In this document: piece by piece, positions 7,879 to 16,195 of the stretch
Numbering within the stretch: position 1 is the stretch's first letter
How the letters are laid out: every line of letters starts with the position of its first letter
Made by a program: the position numbers and the translations under genes
Notes under the pieces: generated by a model
Told to the model about the DNA's origin: nothing
Databases searched by the model: none
Seen by the model: the letters and a program-made list of their open reading frames with translations, nothing else
Assembly: GCF_016908775.1 (NCBI RefSeq)
Contig: NZ_JAFBEP010000024.1
Coordinates: forward strand, 1-46,926
DNA length: 46,926 nt
Reading direction: 5' to 3'
Source: Defluviitalea raffinosedens
GTDB lineage: Bacteria; Bacillota; Clostridia; Lachnospirales; Defluviitaleaceae

Positions 7879-9714
7879 TTAGATAGTTTCTATCACTGGC
7901 TTAAGTTTTATGGAATTACTGGATTCAACGTACTGTGTATCTTTACTTTGAGGAAGAAATGTACCTTCCATAATGGCATCAAGTTCTTCTTCATTAATGG
8001 TTTCCTGAGCCAAAAGAGCTTCTGCGATGGCATTTAAAAAGAATTTGCTTTCAATAATCAGTTCTTTTGCTTCAAAATATAAGCGTTCCATATGACTTCT
8101 GCATTCAGAAATCAATATTTCTTCTAAATATCCCTGAGAATTATTGTTAAGCAGGATTTCCGTATTCAAAAGTCCTATTTTCTTACTCATTCCGTATTTA
8201 GTCACATAATCTCTTATGATCTGAGTGGCTTTTTCAATATCATTACTTGCTCCGGTTGTAATGTTTTCTTCCCCAAAAATTAATTCCTCAGCAATTCTTC
8301 CTCCAAGACTAATCATAATTTGTGCTTCCATTTCTTTTTTGGTATGGTACATTTTATCCGGAGGAATATTCATGCTAAATCCTCCAGCCCCCTTAGTGCT
8401 TGGAATAATCGTTACTTTAGATACAGTATTATGAGGTGCTATAAGTTTTGTAATCAGTGCATGGCCTGCTTCATGATAAGCAGTAACTTCTCTTTCAATT
8501 TGCAATATGGTGCTTCTGTCTTTTTTTTCTGAACCGGCTATGACTTTATAAAAAGCTTTATCAATATCCATCCAGTCGATTTTTTTTGCATTTCTTTTTG
8601 CTGCCATAATAGCAGCTTCATTTAGAAGATTTTCCAGCATCGCTCCACTAAAGTATACAGTTTGCTTTGCTAATTTCCCCAAATTTATATTATCAGACAA
8701 GGGCTTGTTTTTCCCATGAAGTCTTAAAATATATTCCCTGCCGTTAACATCAGGAAGACCTATTTCAATATGGCGATCAAAACGGCCAGGTCTTAAGAGT
8801 GCCTCATCTAATATATCCAACCTGTTCGTAGCTGCAATAACAATAATCCCTTCATTGTCTTTAAATCCTGACATTTCTGTGAGTAAAGCATTAAGCGTCT
8901 GATCCCTTTCATCATTTCCACCCGCTAAGCCATTGGATCTTTTTTTACCTAATGTATCAATTTCATCGATAAAAATAACTGCCTTCCCCTCTTTTCTTGC
9001 TTTTTCAAAAAGTTCTCGAACGCGACTTGCCCCCACGCCCACATACATTTGAACAAAATCTGATCCTGAAACAGAAAAAAACGGAACCCCAGCCTCTCCT
9101 GCAATAGCTTTTGCCATTAAAGTTTTACCTGTTCCCGGAGGCCCATAAAAAATAATGCCTCTTGGCATTCTCGCTCCATATCGTACATATTTCTCCGGCT
9201 TTTGAAGAAAATCAATAATATCTTGTACTTCTTCTTTTGCTTCTTCGTTTCCTGCCACATCAGCGAAAGAAAATCTTTTTGCCTTCTGTAATTCTACTTC
9301 TTTCACATTTAAACCCATTAAATTCCCCGATGTTTGAGAGGTTAACCTCTTTGATACATATCTAAAGACTATTAAAAAAAGAATAATCATTAAAACGCCT
9401 TGAATAATACTGCCAGCAGTAGCTGAATTAGCCTCTTCCACTGAAATCCCTTTCTTTAAAAGAAATTCTTTCAATTCCGGATTTCTTGGATTGTCCGTAA
9501 TATATATCTTATTTTCAATATCTTTTAAGTGCAGTTGCATTTTAGCTGTACCATTCAAAATAACGTCTTCTACGTTGCCCGCTTCTACTTCTTCTAAAAA
9601 ATTAGAATACGAAATTTCTTCTATATTGGATTGCTTATATATGAACAATATCCCGAGAATAACAATCAGCGCGATAATAGGTATTGTCCAGATATATTTT
9701 CGATTCTTTTTCAC
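7879..9714 (-). CDS. ftsH: FtsH-type ATP-dependent zinc metalloprotease
   Basis: A 611-residue membrane-anchored AAA protease that unfolds and degrades membrane and cytosolic proteins as a hexamer. Two membrane segments (about 7-26 and 101-118) flank a small extracytoplasmic domain. The AAA module has Walker A GPPGTGKT (191-198), Walker B VIFIDEID, and the second region of homology [15 protein letters not shown]. The protease domain has the zinc motif HEAGH (414-418) and the third ligand region [11 protein letters not shown]. Length fits FtsH. GTG 9714 is chosen because GGGGAGG lies about seven bases before it; an ATG at 9744 overlaps that site. The usual neighbours tilS and hpt are absent, so this may be an additional FtsH copy. 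Confidence 0.92.
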   Translation of the reverse strand: MKKNRKYIWTIPIIALIVILGILFIYKQSNIEEISYSNFLEEVEAGNVEDVILNGTAKMQLHLKDIENKIYITDNPRNPELKEFLLKKGISVEEANSATAGSIIQGVLMIILFLIVFRYVSKRLTSQTSGNLMGLNVKEVELQKAKRFSFADVAGNEEAKEEVQDIIDFLQKPEKYVRYGARMPRGIIFYGPPGTGKTLMAKAIAGEAGVPFFSVSGSDFVQMYVGVGASRVRELFEKARKEGKAVIFIDEIDTLGKKRSNGLAGGNDERDQTLNALLTEMSGFKDNEGIIVIAATNRLDILDEALLRPGRFDRHIEIGLPDVNGREYILRLHGKNKPLSDNINLGKLAKQTVYFSGAMLENLLNEAAIMAAKRNAKKIDWMDIDKAFYKVIAGSEKKDRSTILQIEREVTAYHEAGHALITKLIAPHNTVSKVTIIPSTKGAGGFSMNIPPDKMYHTKKEMEAQIMISLGGRIAEELIFGEENITTGASNDIEKATQIIRDYVTKYGMSKKIGLLNTEILLNNNSQGYLEEILISECRSHMERLYFEAKELIIESKFFLNAIAEALLAQETINEEELDAIMEGTFLPQSKDTQYVESSNSIKLKPVIETI

Positions 9715-9780
9715 GACATGACCTCCCCTGGAATTTTTACACATAAACCTTGATAATCATAGTTTACATAATTTATTTAC

Positions 9781-9809
9781 AGTATAATACATTTTTTCTA
9801 AATTGTCGA
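9781..9809 (-). promoter_or_regulatory. Promoter of the ftsH-type gene
   Basis: On the minus strand TCGACA (9809-9804), a 17-base spacer and TATACT (9786-9781). It lies about 65 bases before the GTG start and just after the terminator of the preceding gene. Confidence 0.7.
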
Positions 9810-9827
9810 TGGTAGTTGTTTACACAA

Positions 9828-9862
9828 AAAGCAGCCGAATTACGGTGTAATCCGACTGCTTT
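9828..9862 (-). terminator. Strong intrinsic terminator
   Basis: On the minus strand AAAGCAGTCGGATTAC pairs with GTAATTCGGCTGCTTT over 16 positions, two of them G-U pairs, with a 3-base loop and a following T run. It overlaps the TAA stop of the gene at 9861. Confidence 0.92.
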
Positions 9863-10553
9863 AATGGGTGTTTATAATCATTGATGCGTTTGGTATATTT
9901 TGAAGAGCCGATATGATTTTGCTTGCTTCTTCGCTGGTCCAATCTTTACTTGGTTTATCTTCCCCTATAACACTGCTGCAAAAAGTTCTAAGCTGTTCTT
10001 CATCAAAATGCTTTTCCTTAGATAAATTATATATAAATTTCCTTTGCTTCTCACTGCTGGGTTTTGCCGCTTCTTCCTGAAGCTCCATATCTTCTACATC
10101 CTGAGTAAATATACCGGATGAACGAGTTGCTGATAATACTGCATCAATAAGAGCACGTTTTTTAGCCATTTTAAGAATTGTATTGACAATCGTATAGGGA
10201 TCTTGGTACCTGTATTTTCTTTCTTTAGAATTACATGAGCCTACACCCTGAGCTTCAAGAAGATTATTTCTCTTATTGATTAAAGTGACTTCTACTTCAT
10301 AATGAAAGAATCCCTTTTCCCAATCTTCTACTCGATTTTTTACTTCTACCATTTTGGCAAAGCCATATACATCACACAACTTTTCTGCTCCCGGTTTTAA
10401 TAACGTTGGCTTAGAGACTCCGGGAATTTCTCCATAGTCTTCTCCTTTAATCATATACTTCTTAATAAATTCTTCAAGAAGATGAATGCGGCTTTCTACT
10501 TCTTCTAATGAAATTGCAAAAGAAGGTACAATATCATTATTTTTCGCTTCCAT
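9861..10553 (-). CDS. Orphan protein resembling phage recombination/annealing proteins
   Basis: A 230-residue soluble protein. The core contains GEDYGEIPGVSKPTLLKPGA and a KYRYQDPYTIVNTILKMAKKRA block, a pattern I associate with conserved proteins seen in phages and Firmicutes that may act in DNA recombination. The C-terminal 60 residues (SSEKQRKFIYNLSKEKHFDEEQL onward) look like the small helical domain often attached to RecT/Erf-type annealing proteins. No prophage genes surround it. ATG 10553 is used because AAGGAG lies seven bases upstream; a TTG six bases earlier is too close. It ends in a strong terminator. The DNA-annealing role is inference, not shown by catalytic residues. Confidence 0.6.
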   Translation of the reverse strand: MEAKNNDIVPSFAISLEEVESRIHLLEEFIKKYMIKGEDYGEIPGVSKPTLLKPGAEKLCDVYGFAKMVEVKNRVEDWEKGFFHYEVEVTLINKRNNLLEAQGVGSCNSKERKYRYQDPYTIVNTILKMAKKRALIDAVLSATRSSGIFTQDVEDMELQEEAAKPSSEKQRKFIYNLSKEKHFDEEQLRTFCSSVIGEDKPSKDWTSEEASKIISALQNIPNASMIINTH

Positions 10554-10659
10554 TGGCAATCTCCTTATAATTCATATTCAAAAGATCAGTGTAGTCCAAT
10601 TCTAGGATATGTAAAAAACAAACGAAATATGTCAAAATACATTAAGAAGTTTTTTGAAT

Positions 10660-10686
10660 AAAAGAAAAACAGTGGAAATCCCACTG
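10660..10686 (-). terminator. Terminator of the putative small RNA
   Basis: On the minus strand CAGTGG, loop GATTT, CCACTG, followed by TTTTTCTTTT. It also would stop any read-through from the PBP2 gene 260 bases upstream. Confidence 0.8.
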
Positions 10687-10702
10687 CTTTTCTGGAGAAG
10701 GT

Positions 10703-10769
10703 ATTAAATTTTTTGGGGGGGTGCAGCAACTCACTTGCTGCTTTATATAATTAAATCAATTGGGGGGGT
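10703..10769 (-). repeat. Two 20-base direct repeats around a hairpin
   Basis: Positions 10703-10722 and 10750-10769 are direct repeats identical at 17 of 20 positions; on the minus strand each reads ACCCCCCCAA, three variable bases, ATTTAAT. They flank the GCAGCAA/TTGCTGC hairpin. Conservation of both the C7 tract and the following ATTTAAT suggests a duplicated functional module. Confidence 0.75.
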
Positions 10770-10781
10770 CTTACAAGTGTT

Positions 10782-10790
10782 ATTATAACA
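10782..10790 (-). promoter_or_regulatory. Extended -10 promoter of the putative small RNA
   Basis: On the minus strand TGTTATAAT is a perfect extended -10 element. No good -35 box lies 17 bases upstream, as is common for extended -10 promoters. The remaining gap up to 10952 shows no other promoter, terminator or ORF that I can support. Confidence 0.6.
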
Positions 10791-10952
10791 AATATTTCAA
10801 TGTAAGTGTGCATAAACATTATCCAATTCGACATTATTTTTAGGTAATTTTTTATAATTTATATTGCCAACCAAATAAAGACTAAAGAAAAATATACAAA
10901 ATATGACTAAAAAAACCATACTCCTTATATCTCAGTGACTTACTGTCGAATC

Positions 10953-13433
10953 TTAATATAAAAGATTATCCATCGAAGCTTTTTCATATTCCTTGTTCAA
11001 CCCAAAATACTCTGCTACAATATCTCTAAATATCTCTGCAGGATAAGCTGAAGAATATGCATATGGAATAGCAACAACAATTGCAATTTGGGGATCATCA
11101 TATGGAGCAAATCCCACAAACCAGGCATGTTCTCCTCTGCTGAGCTGTTCTTGAGCACTTCCTGTTTTACCTGCCACTTTTATTGGAAAATCTTTAAATA
11201 CTGCCCGGACTGTTCCTTCATCTCCAGATGTCACTTCATACATTCCTTTATAGATGATCTGCAAATTTTCCGGGTCAAATTCTGACTTCTCCAATACTTC
11301 TGGTTCTTTTTCCAAAACGGTTACTCCATCATAGGTCTTTACGGAATCCACAACATGTAAATTATATAAGGTCCCTCCATTGGCTAAAGTGGCAATATAT
11401 CTCGCCATATGAATAGGCGCAAAATTATGGGTCCCCTGACCAATTGCAGAACGAATAACATCTCTGTCCGATAACTTAGGTTCGTATTCATCCAGTTCAA
11501 TTCCAGTTTTTCTGTCTAATCCGAATTTACTTGCATAGTTTCTAAGCACATTGAGTCCATTTTGCTCAATGCCGTTTTTCCCATTGGCTTTCGCCATTCT
11601 GTAAGAAGTTTCATAGAAAAAGTAGTTGCAGGATACTTCTAAAGCCCTAGTAATATCTGTTAATCCATGGCCGACATGATAAGAGCTATAAATCCAGCAT
11701 CTGGCATATGGAAGGCCTGCATCTGTGTATATACCTTTATCGTTTATCCTTTCAGAACGCGTAATGACGCCTTCTTCCAACCCCGCTATCCCTGTAATCA
11801 TCTTAAATGTCGAACCAGGCGCCATTCTCCCTTGAGTTGCCCTTGGAAACATTGGTATAGTGGGATCTCCCTGGAGTTTTTTGTAATATTCATAGTCTAT
11901 GCCATTAATAAATTTATTATTGTCATAGCTCGGATAACTAACAAGACTCAGCACTTCCCCCGAATGAACATCTACCACAACTACAGCGCCGGTACTGGGG
12001 TCTAATCCCAGTTCATGTGGAGAAATTTCTCCAGTACTTATTCTCTCCTTTAAAACCTCTATGGGCGATATGGTCCCTCGTTCCAAATTCTTTCTGAACT
12101 GATCATCTGCTGTTATAACATTTTGCTCCACCATAACACTAATCATATTTTTAGATGATATTTCTCTGGCTTTAATCATATCTATTAACGCTTCTTTAGC
12201 TAATTCAACTTCACTTTTCCCTTCTTCTTCATCCGTATCCTCTTTCATATTTTTTATTTTACTCTTTAACCTGTCGGCTATAGCTTTTTGTGCTGTATCC
12301 GCAGGAGCTTTAAGTATTGCTTCAGTAGAAATTGTATTCGTACTTACCAGCCCTGCAAGTAAATCTTGAATATATATAGGTGGCTCGGTTTTAGAAGGGG
12401 ATCTCTCTATTCTTGAAAGAATAATATTGGTCAATTTATTGACTAATATCTCTTCAACCTTTTTTTGAAGACTTAAATCCAATGTTAAAAATATCTTTCC
12501 TCCAGGTATAGGGTTTTCTACTTTGTGAACTTGTTTTCTTTGCCCTAATGGATCTACTTCTACTGAAGTTGAGCCATCTTTTCCTCTGAGATAAAGCTCC
12601 ATTTCTCTTTCAATGCCTATTCTTCCAACAATATCATCCTGATTATACCCTTGGTCTTTTAATGATTCATATTGCTCTTGTGTAATTTTTCCTGTATATC
12701 CTATAATATGGCTTACCAGTTCTCCTTCAGGATAATATCTTACCGCTTCAACATCAATATAAAAGCCTGGGTATTTATCATAATTTTCTTCTATCTCGGC
12801 TATTGTCTTATCCTTTATATCCGTGGCAACAGTAATAGGCTGATATTTTCTGTAGCGTTTTTGATAGAGAGAATACTTTAATGAAAGGACTTTTCTCGCA
12901 TCCTTATCACTTAGTTCAGGGTCAATGTCAAAAAAGTTTCTTAACTCCTGAAAAAAATCATCTCCATTCATTTCTAACTGTTTTTTTGTTAGTTGACTTC
13001 GTTCTTTACCAAATACTTCTTCCTTCCATCTGATTTCTTCATTTTCTGTAGTTTGAAATTCAAAGGGCTTTTCAGCAGACAAAGGAAGTTCATCGATCAT
13101 TTTTTCATTGTTTTTCTCCAACAATTTAACCAAGTTTAACAAAACTTCATCACGATTTTCAACATCAATGCTCGGATCTAATTTAATGCTCATAGCGTTT
13201 TTATTCACTGCTAAAGGCTTACCATACCGGTCATAGATCGTTCCTCTAGGGGCGGAAATAGGTAACTCTCGCAGAACGTTGGTATTAACTTTGCTTTGAT
13301 GATATTCCCCTTCAATAATTTGAAGTTTAAATAAATACACACCCAATATGCAAAATATCGTAAAAAAACCCAAAGCAAGGATAAACAATCGACTTGTGAT
13401 GAATTTTATAAATTTACTCAAATTTGATTCCAT
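10953..13433 (-). CDS. mrdA: Class B penicillin-binding protein 2 (cell elongation transpeptidase type)
   Basis: An 826-residue membrane-anchored D,D-transpeptidase that cross-links peptidoglycan. One N-terminal membrane segment (14-36) is followed by the dimerisation domain (PRGTIYDRYGKPLA near 62-75) and the transpeptidase domain with STFK (541-544, nucleophile Ser), SCN (601-603) and KTGS (756-759). Residues about 335-475 form an extra, highly charged helical insert between the two domains, making the protein longer than the roughly 630-residue E. coli enzyme; clostridial PBP2 proteins often have such inserts. AGGGG precedes ATG 13433 by eight bases. No rodA or mre genes adjoin, so assignment to elongation rather than a sporulation-specific PBP is by sequence type only. 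Confidence 0.88.
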   Translation of the reverse strand: MESNLSKFIKFITSRLFILALGFFTIFCILGVYLFKLQIIEGEYHQSKVNTNVLRELPISAPRGTIYDRYGKPLAVNKNAMSIKLDPSIDVENRDEVLLNLVKLLEKNNEKMIDELPLSAEKPFEFQTTENEEIRWKEEVFGKERSQLTKKQLEMNGDDFFQELRNFFDIDPELSDKDARKVLSLKYSLYQKRYRKYQPITVATDIKDKTIAEIEENYDKYPGFYIDVEAVRYYPEGELVSHIIGYTGKITQEQYESLKDQGYNQDDIVGRIGIEREMELYLRGKDGSTSVEVDPLGQRKQVHKVENPIPGGKIFLTLDLSLQKKVEEILVNKLTNIILSRIERSPSKTEPPIYIQDLLAGLVSTNTISTEAILKAPADTAQKAIADRLKSKIKNMKEDTDEEEGKSEVELAKEALIDMIKAREISSKNMISVMVEQNVITADDQFRKNLERGTISPIEVLKERISTGEISPHELGLDPSTGAVVVVDVHSGEVLSLVSYPSYDNNKFINGIDYEYYKKLQGDPTIPMFPRATQGRMAPGSTFKMITGIAGLEEGVITRSERINDKGIYTDAGLPYARCWIYSSYHVGHGLTDITRALEVSCNYFFYETSYRMAKANGKNGIEQNGLNVLRNYASKFGLDRKTGIELDEYEPKLSDRDVIRSAIGQGTHNFAPIHMARYIATLANGGTLYNLHVVDSVKTYDGVTVLEKEPEVLEKSEFDPENLQIIYKGMYEVTSGDEGTVRAVFKDFPIKVAGKTGSAQEQLSRGEHAWFVGFAPYDDPQIAIVVAIPYAYSSAYPAEIFRDIVAEYFGLNKEYEKASMDNLLY

Positions 13434-13554
13434 AATTTCAACCCCTAATCATGCTTCTATTCTAAACTTACCTGTTTTTAAAAAAGTTATTTTTATCCAC
13501 ATTTATTTATTATAACTTATTGCTAAAAAAATTAAAATATAAAATAAAAGCTCT

Positions 13555-13577
13555 GTTTTAGAACCGTTTCTAAAAAC
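13555..13577 (-). terminator. Probable terminator after the gerC-type gene
   Basis: On the minus strand GTTTTTAGAA, loop ACGG, TTCTAAAAC, starting two bases after the stop codon. A T-rich stretch follows only after a CAGAGC interruption, so termination may be partial. Confidence 0.45.
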
Positions 13578-13578
13578 T

Positions 13579-14703
13579 TTATTCACTTTCAAAATCTTGT
13601 ACATCTGAGCTTCCTTCTATATATGCATCCGCAACTATTTTTAATTCTGTTATATCGATAGGATTTTCTATCTCTAAATCAGGATATTTTCGTGATACCA
13701 TTTCCTGAATTCTAAAAACATCTAACCTTTTTTCTTTATATTTTTTAAAAAACTCAGTACACCTTTTTTTTAACTCTTCTTCTGCAGCTTTTTCTATTTT
13801 TTTAATTATTTCGGGTTCATCCAGATCAATCGCATCCTCTGATTCTGCGAAACTAATTTTGAGTTTAAAATCCTTTTTTAGAGTTATTTCATCATGATCA
13901 TAATCATAAAAAACAGAACTTTTCAATTTGCTATTCAGTACTTCCAAAGTAATCTGCTTTCCCTGAATAGTCGGATGAGGAAGAATAATAACTCTTGTTG
14001 TTCCTTCTCCCATCATCTCATTGTATATTTTTTCTTCTTCTGGCTCCATCTTGTCTATTAATTTGCCTTTCATTAATATGCCTGCTCCTTCAATCGAAAT
14101 GTCATCTTCAAGAGCCTCTTCTTTTATTTTAACAATGCCCATTACTCCAACAGAATTGCCAATGTATCTATTATTTAAATACTCGTAAACCTGATAAATG
14201 TCTGCAAATTTTGAAATAAGGTCATTACGCACCAATTCGTATAGATATAAGCCGAGATATTCTTCTTGTTTTATATTAAGCTGAATAAGCTCTTTAGGAT
14301 CTCCTTCGAATAGCAAAATATACTGCCTTATTAAAAGTTCCTGATCTCTGTTAAGAAAATCAATAAAGTGATCTATCCCATACTCAGCAGCCCTTTTAGT
14401 AAAAATAATAATTTTATTTTGCTGATAGTTAATCTTATCGCTGGCAGTTTTATTTTGATTTCTCACCGCTTCAAACAAGGTTTTACCTGTGGCTGAAAAT
14501 ATTAAACGGGTTCCTGTTTCTGTGTTATTTTTTTTGCTCCTATATGTATGAAAAAGTTCTGAGTATAGCACCACATTGCCATCTTCGTTAACATCAATGA
14601 TGACAGCTGTGGAAAATATCGCTTTATCAATATCTTTATAATTAAAACAACCGCTTAATAATATCATACATATCAAAAAGCAAAGAATTACTCTCACTTT
14701 CAT
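13579..14703 (-). CDS. Ger(x)C-family spore germination lipoprotein
   Basis: A 374-residue lipoprotein, the C subunit of a GerA-type germinant receptor in the spore inner membrane. The signal peptide ends in the lipobox LLSGC, with Cys19 as the predicted lipidated residue, directly followed by NYKDIDKA as is usual in this family. The remaining body is the GerAC-like fold, with a helical C-terminal third (EIIKKIEKAAEEELKKRC). Its ATG overlaps the stop of the upstream gerA-type gene (TAATG), so the two are translationally coupled. Length matches the family (about 370-400). Confidence 0.92.
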   Translation of the reverse strand: MKVRVILCFLICMILLSGCFNYKDIDKAIFSTAVIIDVNEDGNVVLYSELFHTYRSKKNNTETGTRLIFSATGKTLFEAVRNQNKTASDKINYQQNKIIIFTKRAAEYGIDHFIDFLNRDQELLIRQYILLFEGDPKELIQLNIKQEEYLGLYLYELVRNDLISKFADIYQVYEYLNNRYIGNSVGVMGIVKIKEEALEDDISIEGAGILMKGKLIDKMEPEEEKIYNEMMGEGTTRVIILPHPTIQGKQITLEVLNSKLKSSVFYDYDHDEITLKKDFKLKISFAESEDAIDLDEPEIIKKIEKAAEEELKKRCTEFFKKYKEKRLDVFRIQEMVSRKYPDLEIENPIDITELKIVADAYIEGSSDVQDFESE

Positions 14704-16100
14704 TATGCATCATCCTCATCAATAAATGAATGGGATATATCTTTAAGATTGGAACGCAGAATTTTGTCTTTTAATTTAAAAATATTAACAGTGCCTATCG
14801 GATATAGATATGGATATCCACAACTGGTCAGACTTGCAAGGTGAGATAAAAAAATCAGGAATCCAACAAAAAATCCAGGGAGTCCTAGTAAAGTTGAAAA
14901 AAGTATTAAGATATCCGTCCATATAGCTATAGCTCCAAAAATGTTCGGAACCAAAAATGCGGAAAGAGAAGTAAGTGCTACCAGCAAAACTGCAACGGTA
15001 GAAGCCAATCCTGATTGTACTGCAGTGTCTCCTAAAATTAATGCACCTACAATGCTGATAGCTTGTCCTATGGACTGCGGAAGCCTTACCCCTGCTTCTC
15101 TTAAAAGCTGAAAGAAAAACATCATTAATAATATTTCTATAAAAATCGGAAAAGGAATAGCTGCTCTCGCAATTGTCAATCTAAAAAGGAACGATGGTGG
15201 AATTAAACTAAAATGATGGGTTGTCAAAGCAATATATATTGGTGGCAGCAAAATCGCAATGATAAAGCCGACCCATCTGATCATTCTTACATAATTAGCA
15301 AAATATATGTTCACATTATAATCACTGGGAGTCTGAAAATTTTCAATAAAAAAATGTGGAACCGTAATTCCAAATGGGTCACCGTCCACAAATATTCCCA
15401 CTCTTCCTTCCGATAATCTGGCAGCAAACACATCAGGTTTTTCTGTATACCCTACAGTATCGAAAACACTGGGTTTATCTTGTAATTGCTCCGCTATATA
15501 ATTGGATTGCTGCACGAAGTTAACATCAATATTTTTTAACGTTTTTCTCACATGATTAACCAGTTTTTTGGGGGCTGACCCTTCCAAATATAGAATCATC
15601 ACTTTTGTAGCCGTTTCTTTCCCCAATAAAATCAATTCACATTTTAAATCTTTATTGGTAAGGCGTTTTCTTATAAGAGAAATATTTGTACTGAGATCTT
15701 CCGTTAAGCCTTCTCTGGGTCCTTTAATAACGGATTCCGTAGGTGGAATTTCTACTGCTCTTGATGTTGCTTTTTTAGTATCACAATAAAGCATATCCTT
15801 AAAGTCATCGAAAACCAATACTGTATTCCCAGATATAATTTGGCTTACTGCTTCTTCAACCCTTGTAATTCTTTCCAAAACACCAAGAGTAATAACATCT
15901 TTTTCGATTTGCTCTAGATTTAAGACTTGATCTTTTTGCTCAAGAAGTGGTTCGATAATGAATTTATTGATCATGTCATAGTCAGAAATTGTTTCGATAA
16001 ATAAAACATGAATGATTCCTGATTTGGTTTGAATATCTCTTATTTTAAAATCTGCATTTTTTTGAAGGATCGATTGAATAGAATTCAAATTATTTACCAT
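14703..16100 (-). CDS. GerA-family spore germination protein (A subunit)
   Basis: A 465-residue A subunit of a germinant receptor. A cytosolic N-terminal domain of about 240 residues contains the family motif GPREGLTEDLSTNISLIRKR and the FVDGDPFGITVPHFFIENFQ segment. Four to five membrane segments follow (WVGFIIAILLPPIYIAL, FPIFIEILLMMFFFQLL, AISIVGALILGDTAV, VAVLLVALTSLSAFL, GFFVGFLIFLSHLASL), with LREAGVRLPQSIGQ between them. ATG 16100 is used (GGTGAGG three bases upstream, rather close); a GTG at 16109 is the alternative. It forms a two-gene operon with the C subunit. The B subunit is divergent, on the other strand. Confidence 0.92.
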   Translation of the reverse strand: MVNNLNSIQSILQKNADFKIRDIQTKSGIIHVLFIETISDYDMINKFIIEPLLEQKDQVLNLEQIEKDVITLGVLERITRVEEAVSQIISGNTVLVFDDFKDMLYCDTKKATSRAVEIPPTESVIKGPREGLTEDLSTNISLIRKRLTNKDLKCELILLGKETATKVMILYLEGSAPKKLVNHVRKTLKNIDVNFVQQSNYIAEQLQDKPSVFDTVGYTEKPDVFAARLSEGRVGIFVDGDPFGITVPHFFIENFQTPSDYNVNIYFANYVRMIRWVGFIIAILLPPIYIALTTHHFSLIPPSFLFRLTIARAAIPFPIFIEILLMMFFFQLLREAGVRLPQSIGQAISIVGALILGDTAVQSGLASTVAVLLVALTSLSAFLVPNIFGAIAIWTDILILFSTLLGLPGFFVGFLIFLSHLASLTSCGYPYLYPIGTVNIFKLKDKILRSNLKDISHSFIDEDDA

Positions 16101-16195
16101 ATACCTCACCCATGTTATTATTTGATGTTTTAGGAATATTATTCATAAATATGGTAAATAATAGTTAATAGCATGTAGATTTAGGAGGTGAAAAT

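Larger units (their letters stand above)
10660..10776 (-). ncRNA. Putative small RNA with two C7 tracts
   Basis: A self-contained transcription unit of about 115 bases in a gene-free gap. On the minus strand an extended -10 promoter (TGTTATAAT) is followed by a C7 tract (10768-10762), a hairpin GCAGCAA-5-TTGCTGC (10741-10723), a second C7 tract (10721-10715) and a terminator hairpin CAGTGG-5-CCACTG (10686-10670) with a T-rich tail. Both C tracts lie between, not inside, the stems. There is no convincing ORF with a ribosome binding site. Firmicute regulatory RNAs such as RoxS/RsaE and FsrA use single-stranded C-rich stretches to pair with G-rich ribosome binding sites, so a similar role is inferred. 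An alternative is a 3' tail of the PBP2 transcript. Confidence 0.6.

Noticed and set aside
10703-10769. G7 tracts as a sequencing artefact or plus-strand ribosome binding sites
   Set aside because: Both tracts sit in a longer conserved repeat, and no ORF follows either on the plus strand; the minus-strand RNA explains them better.
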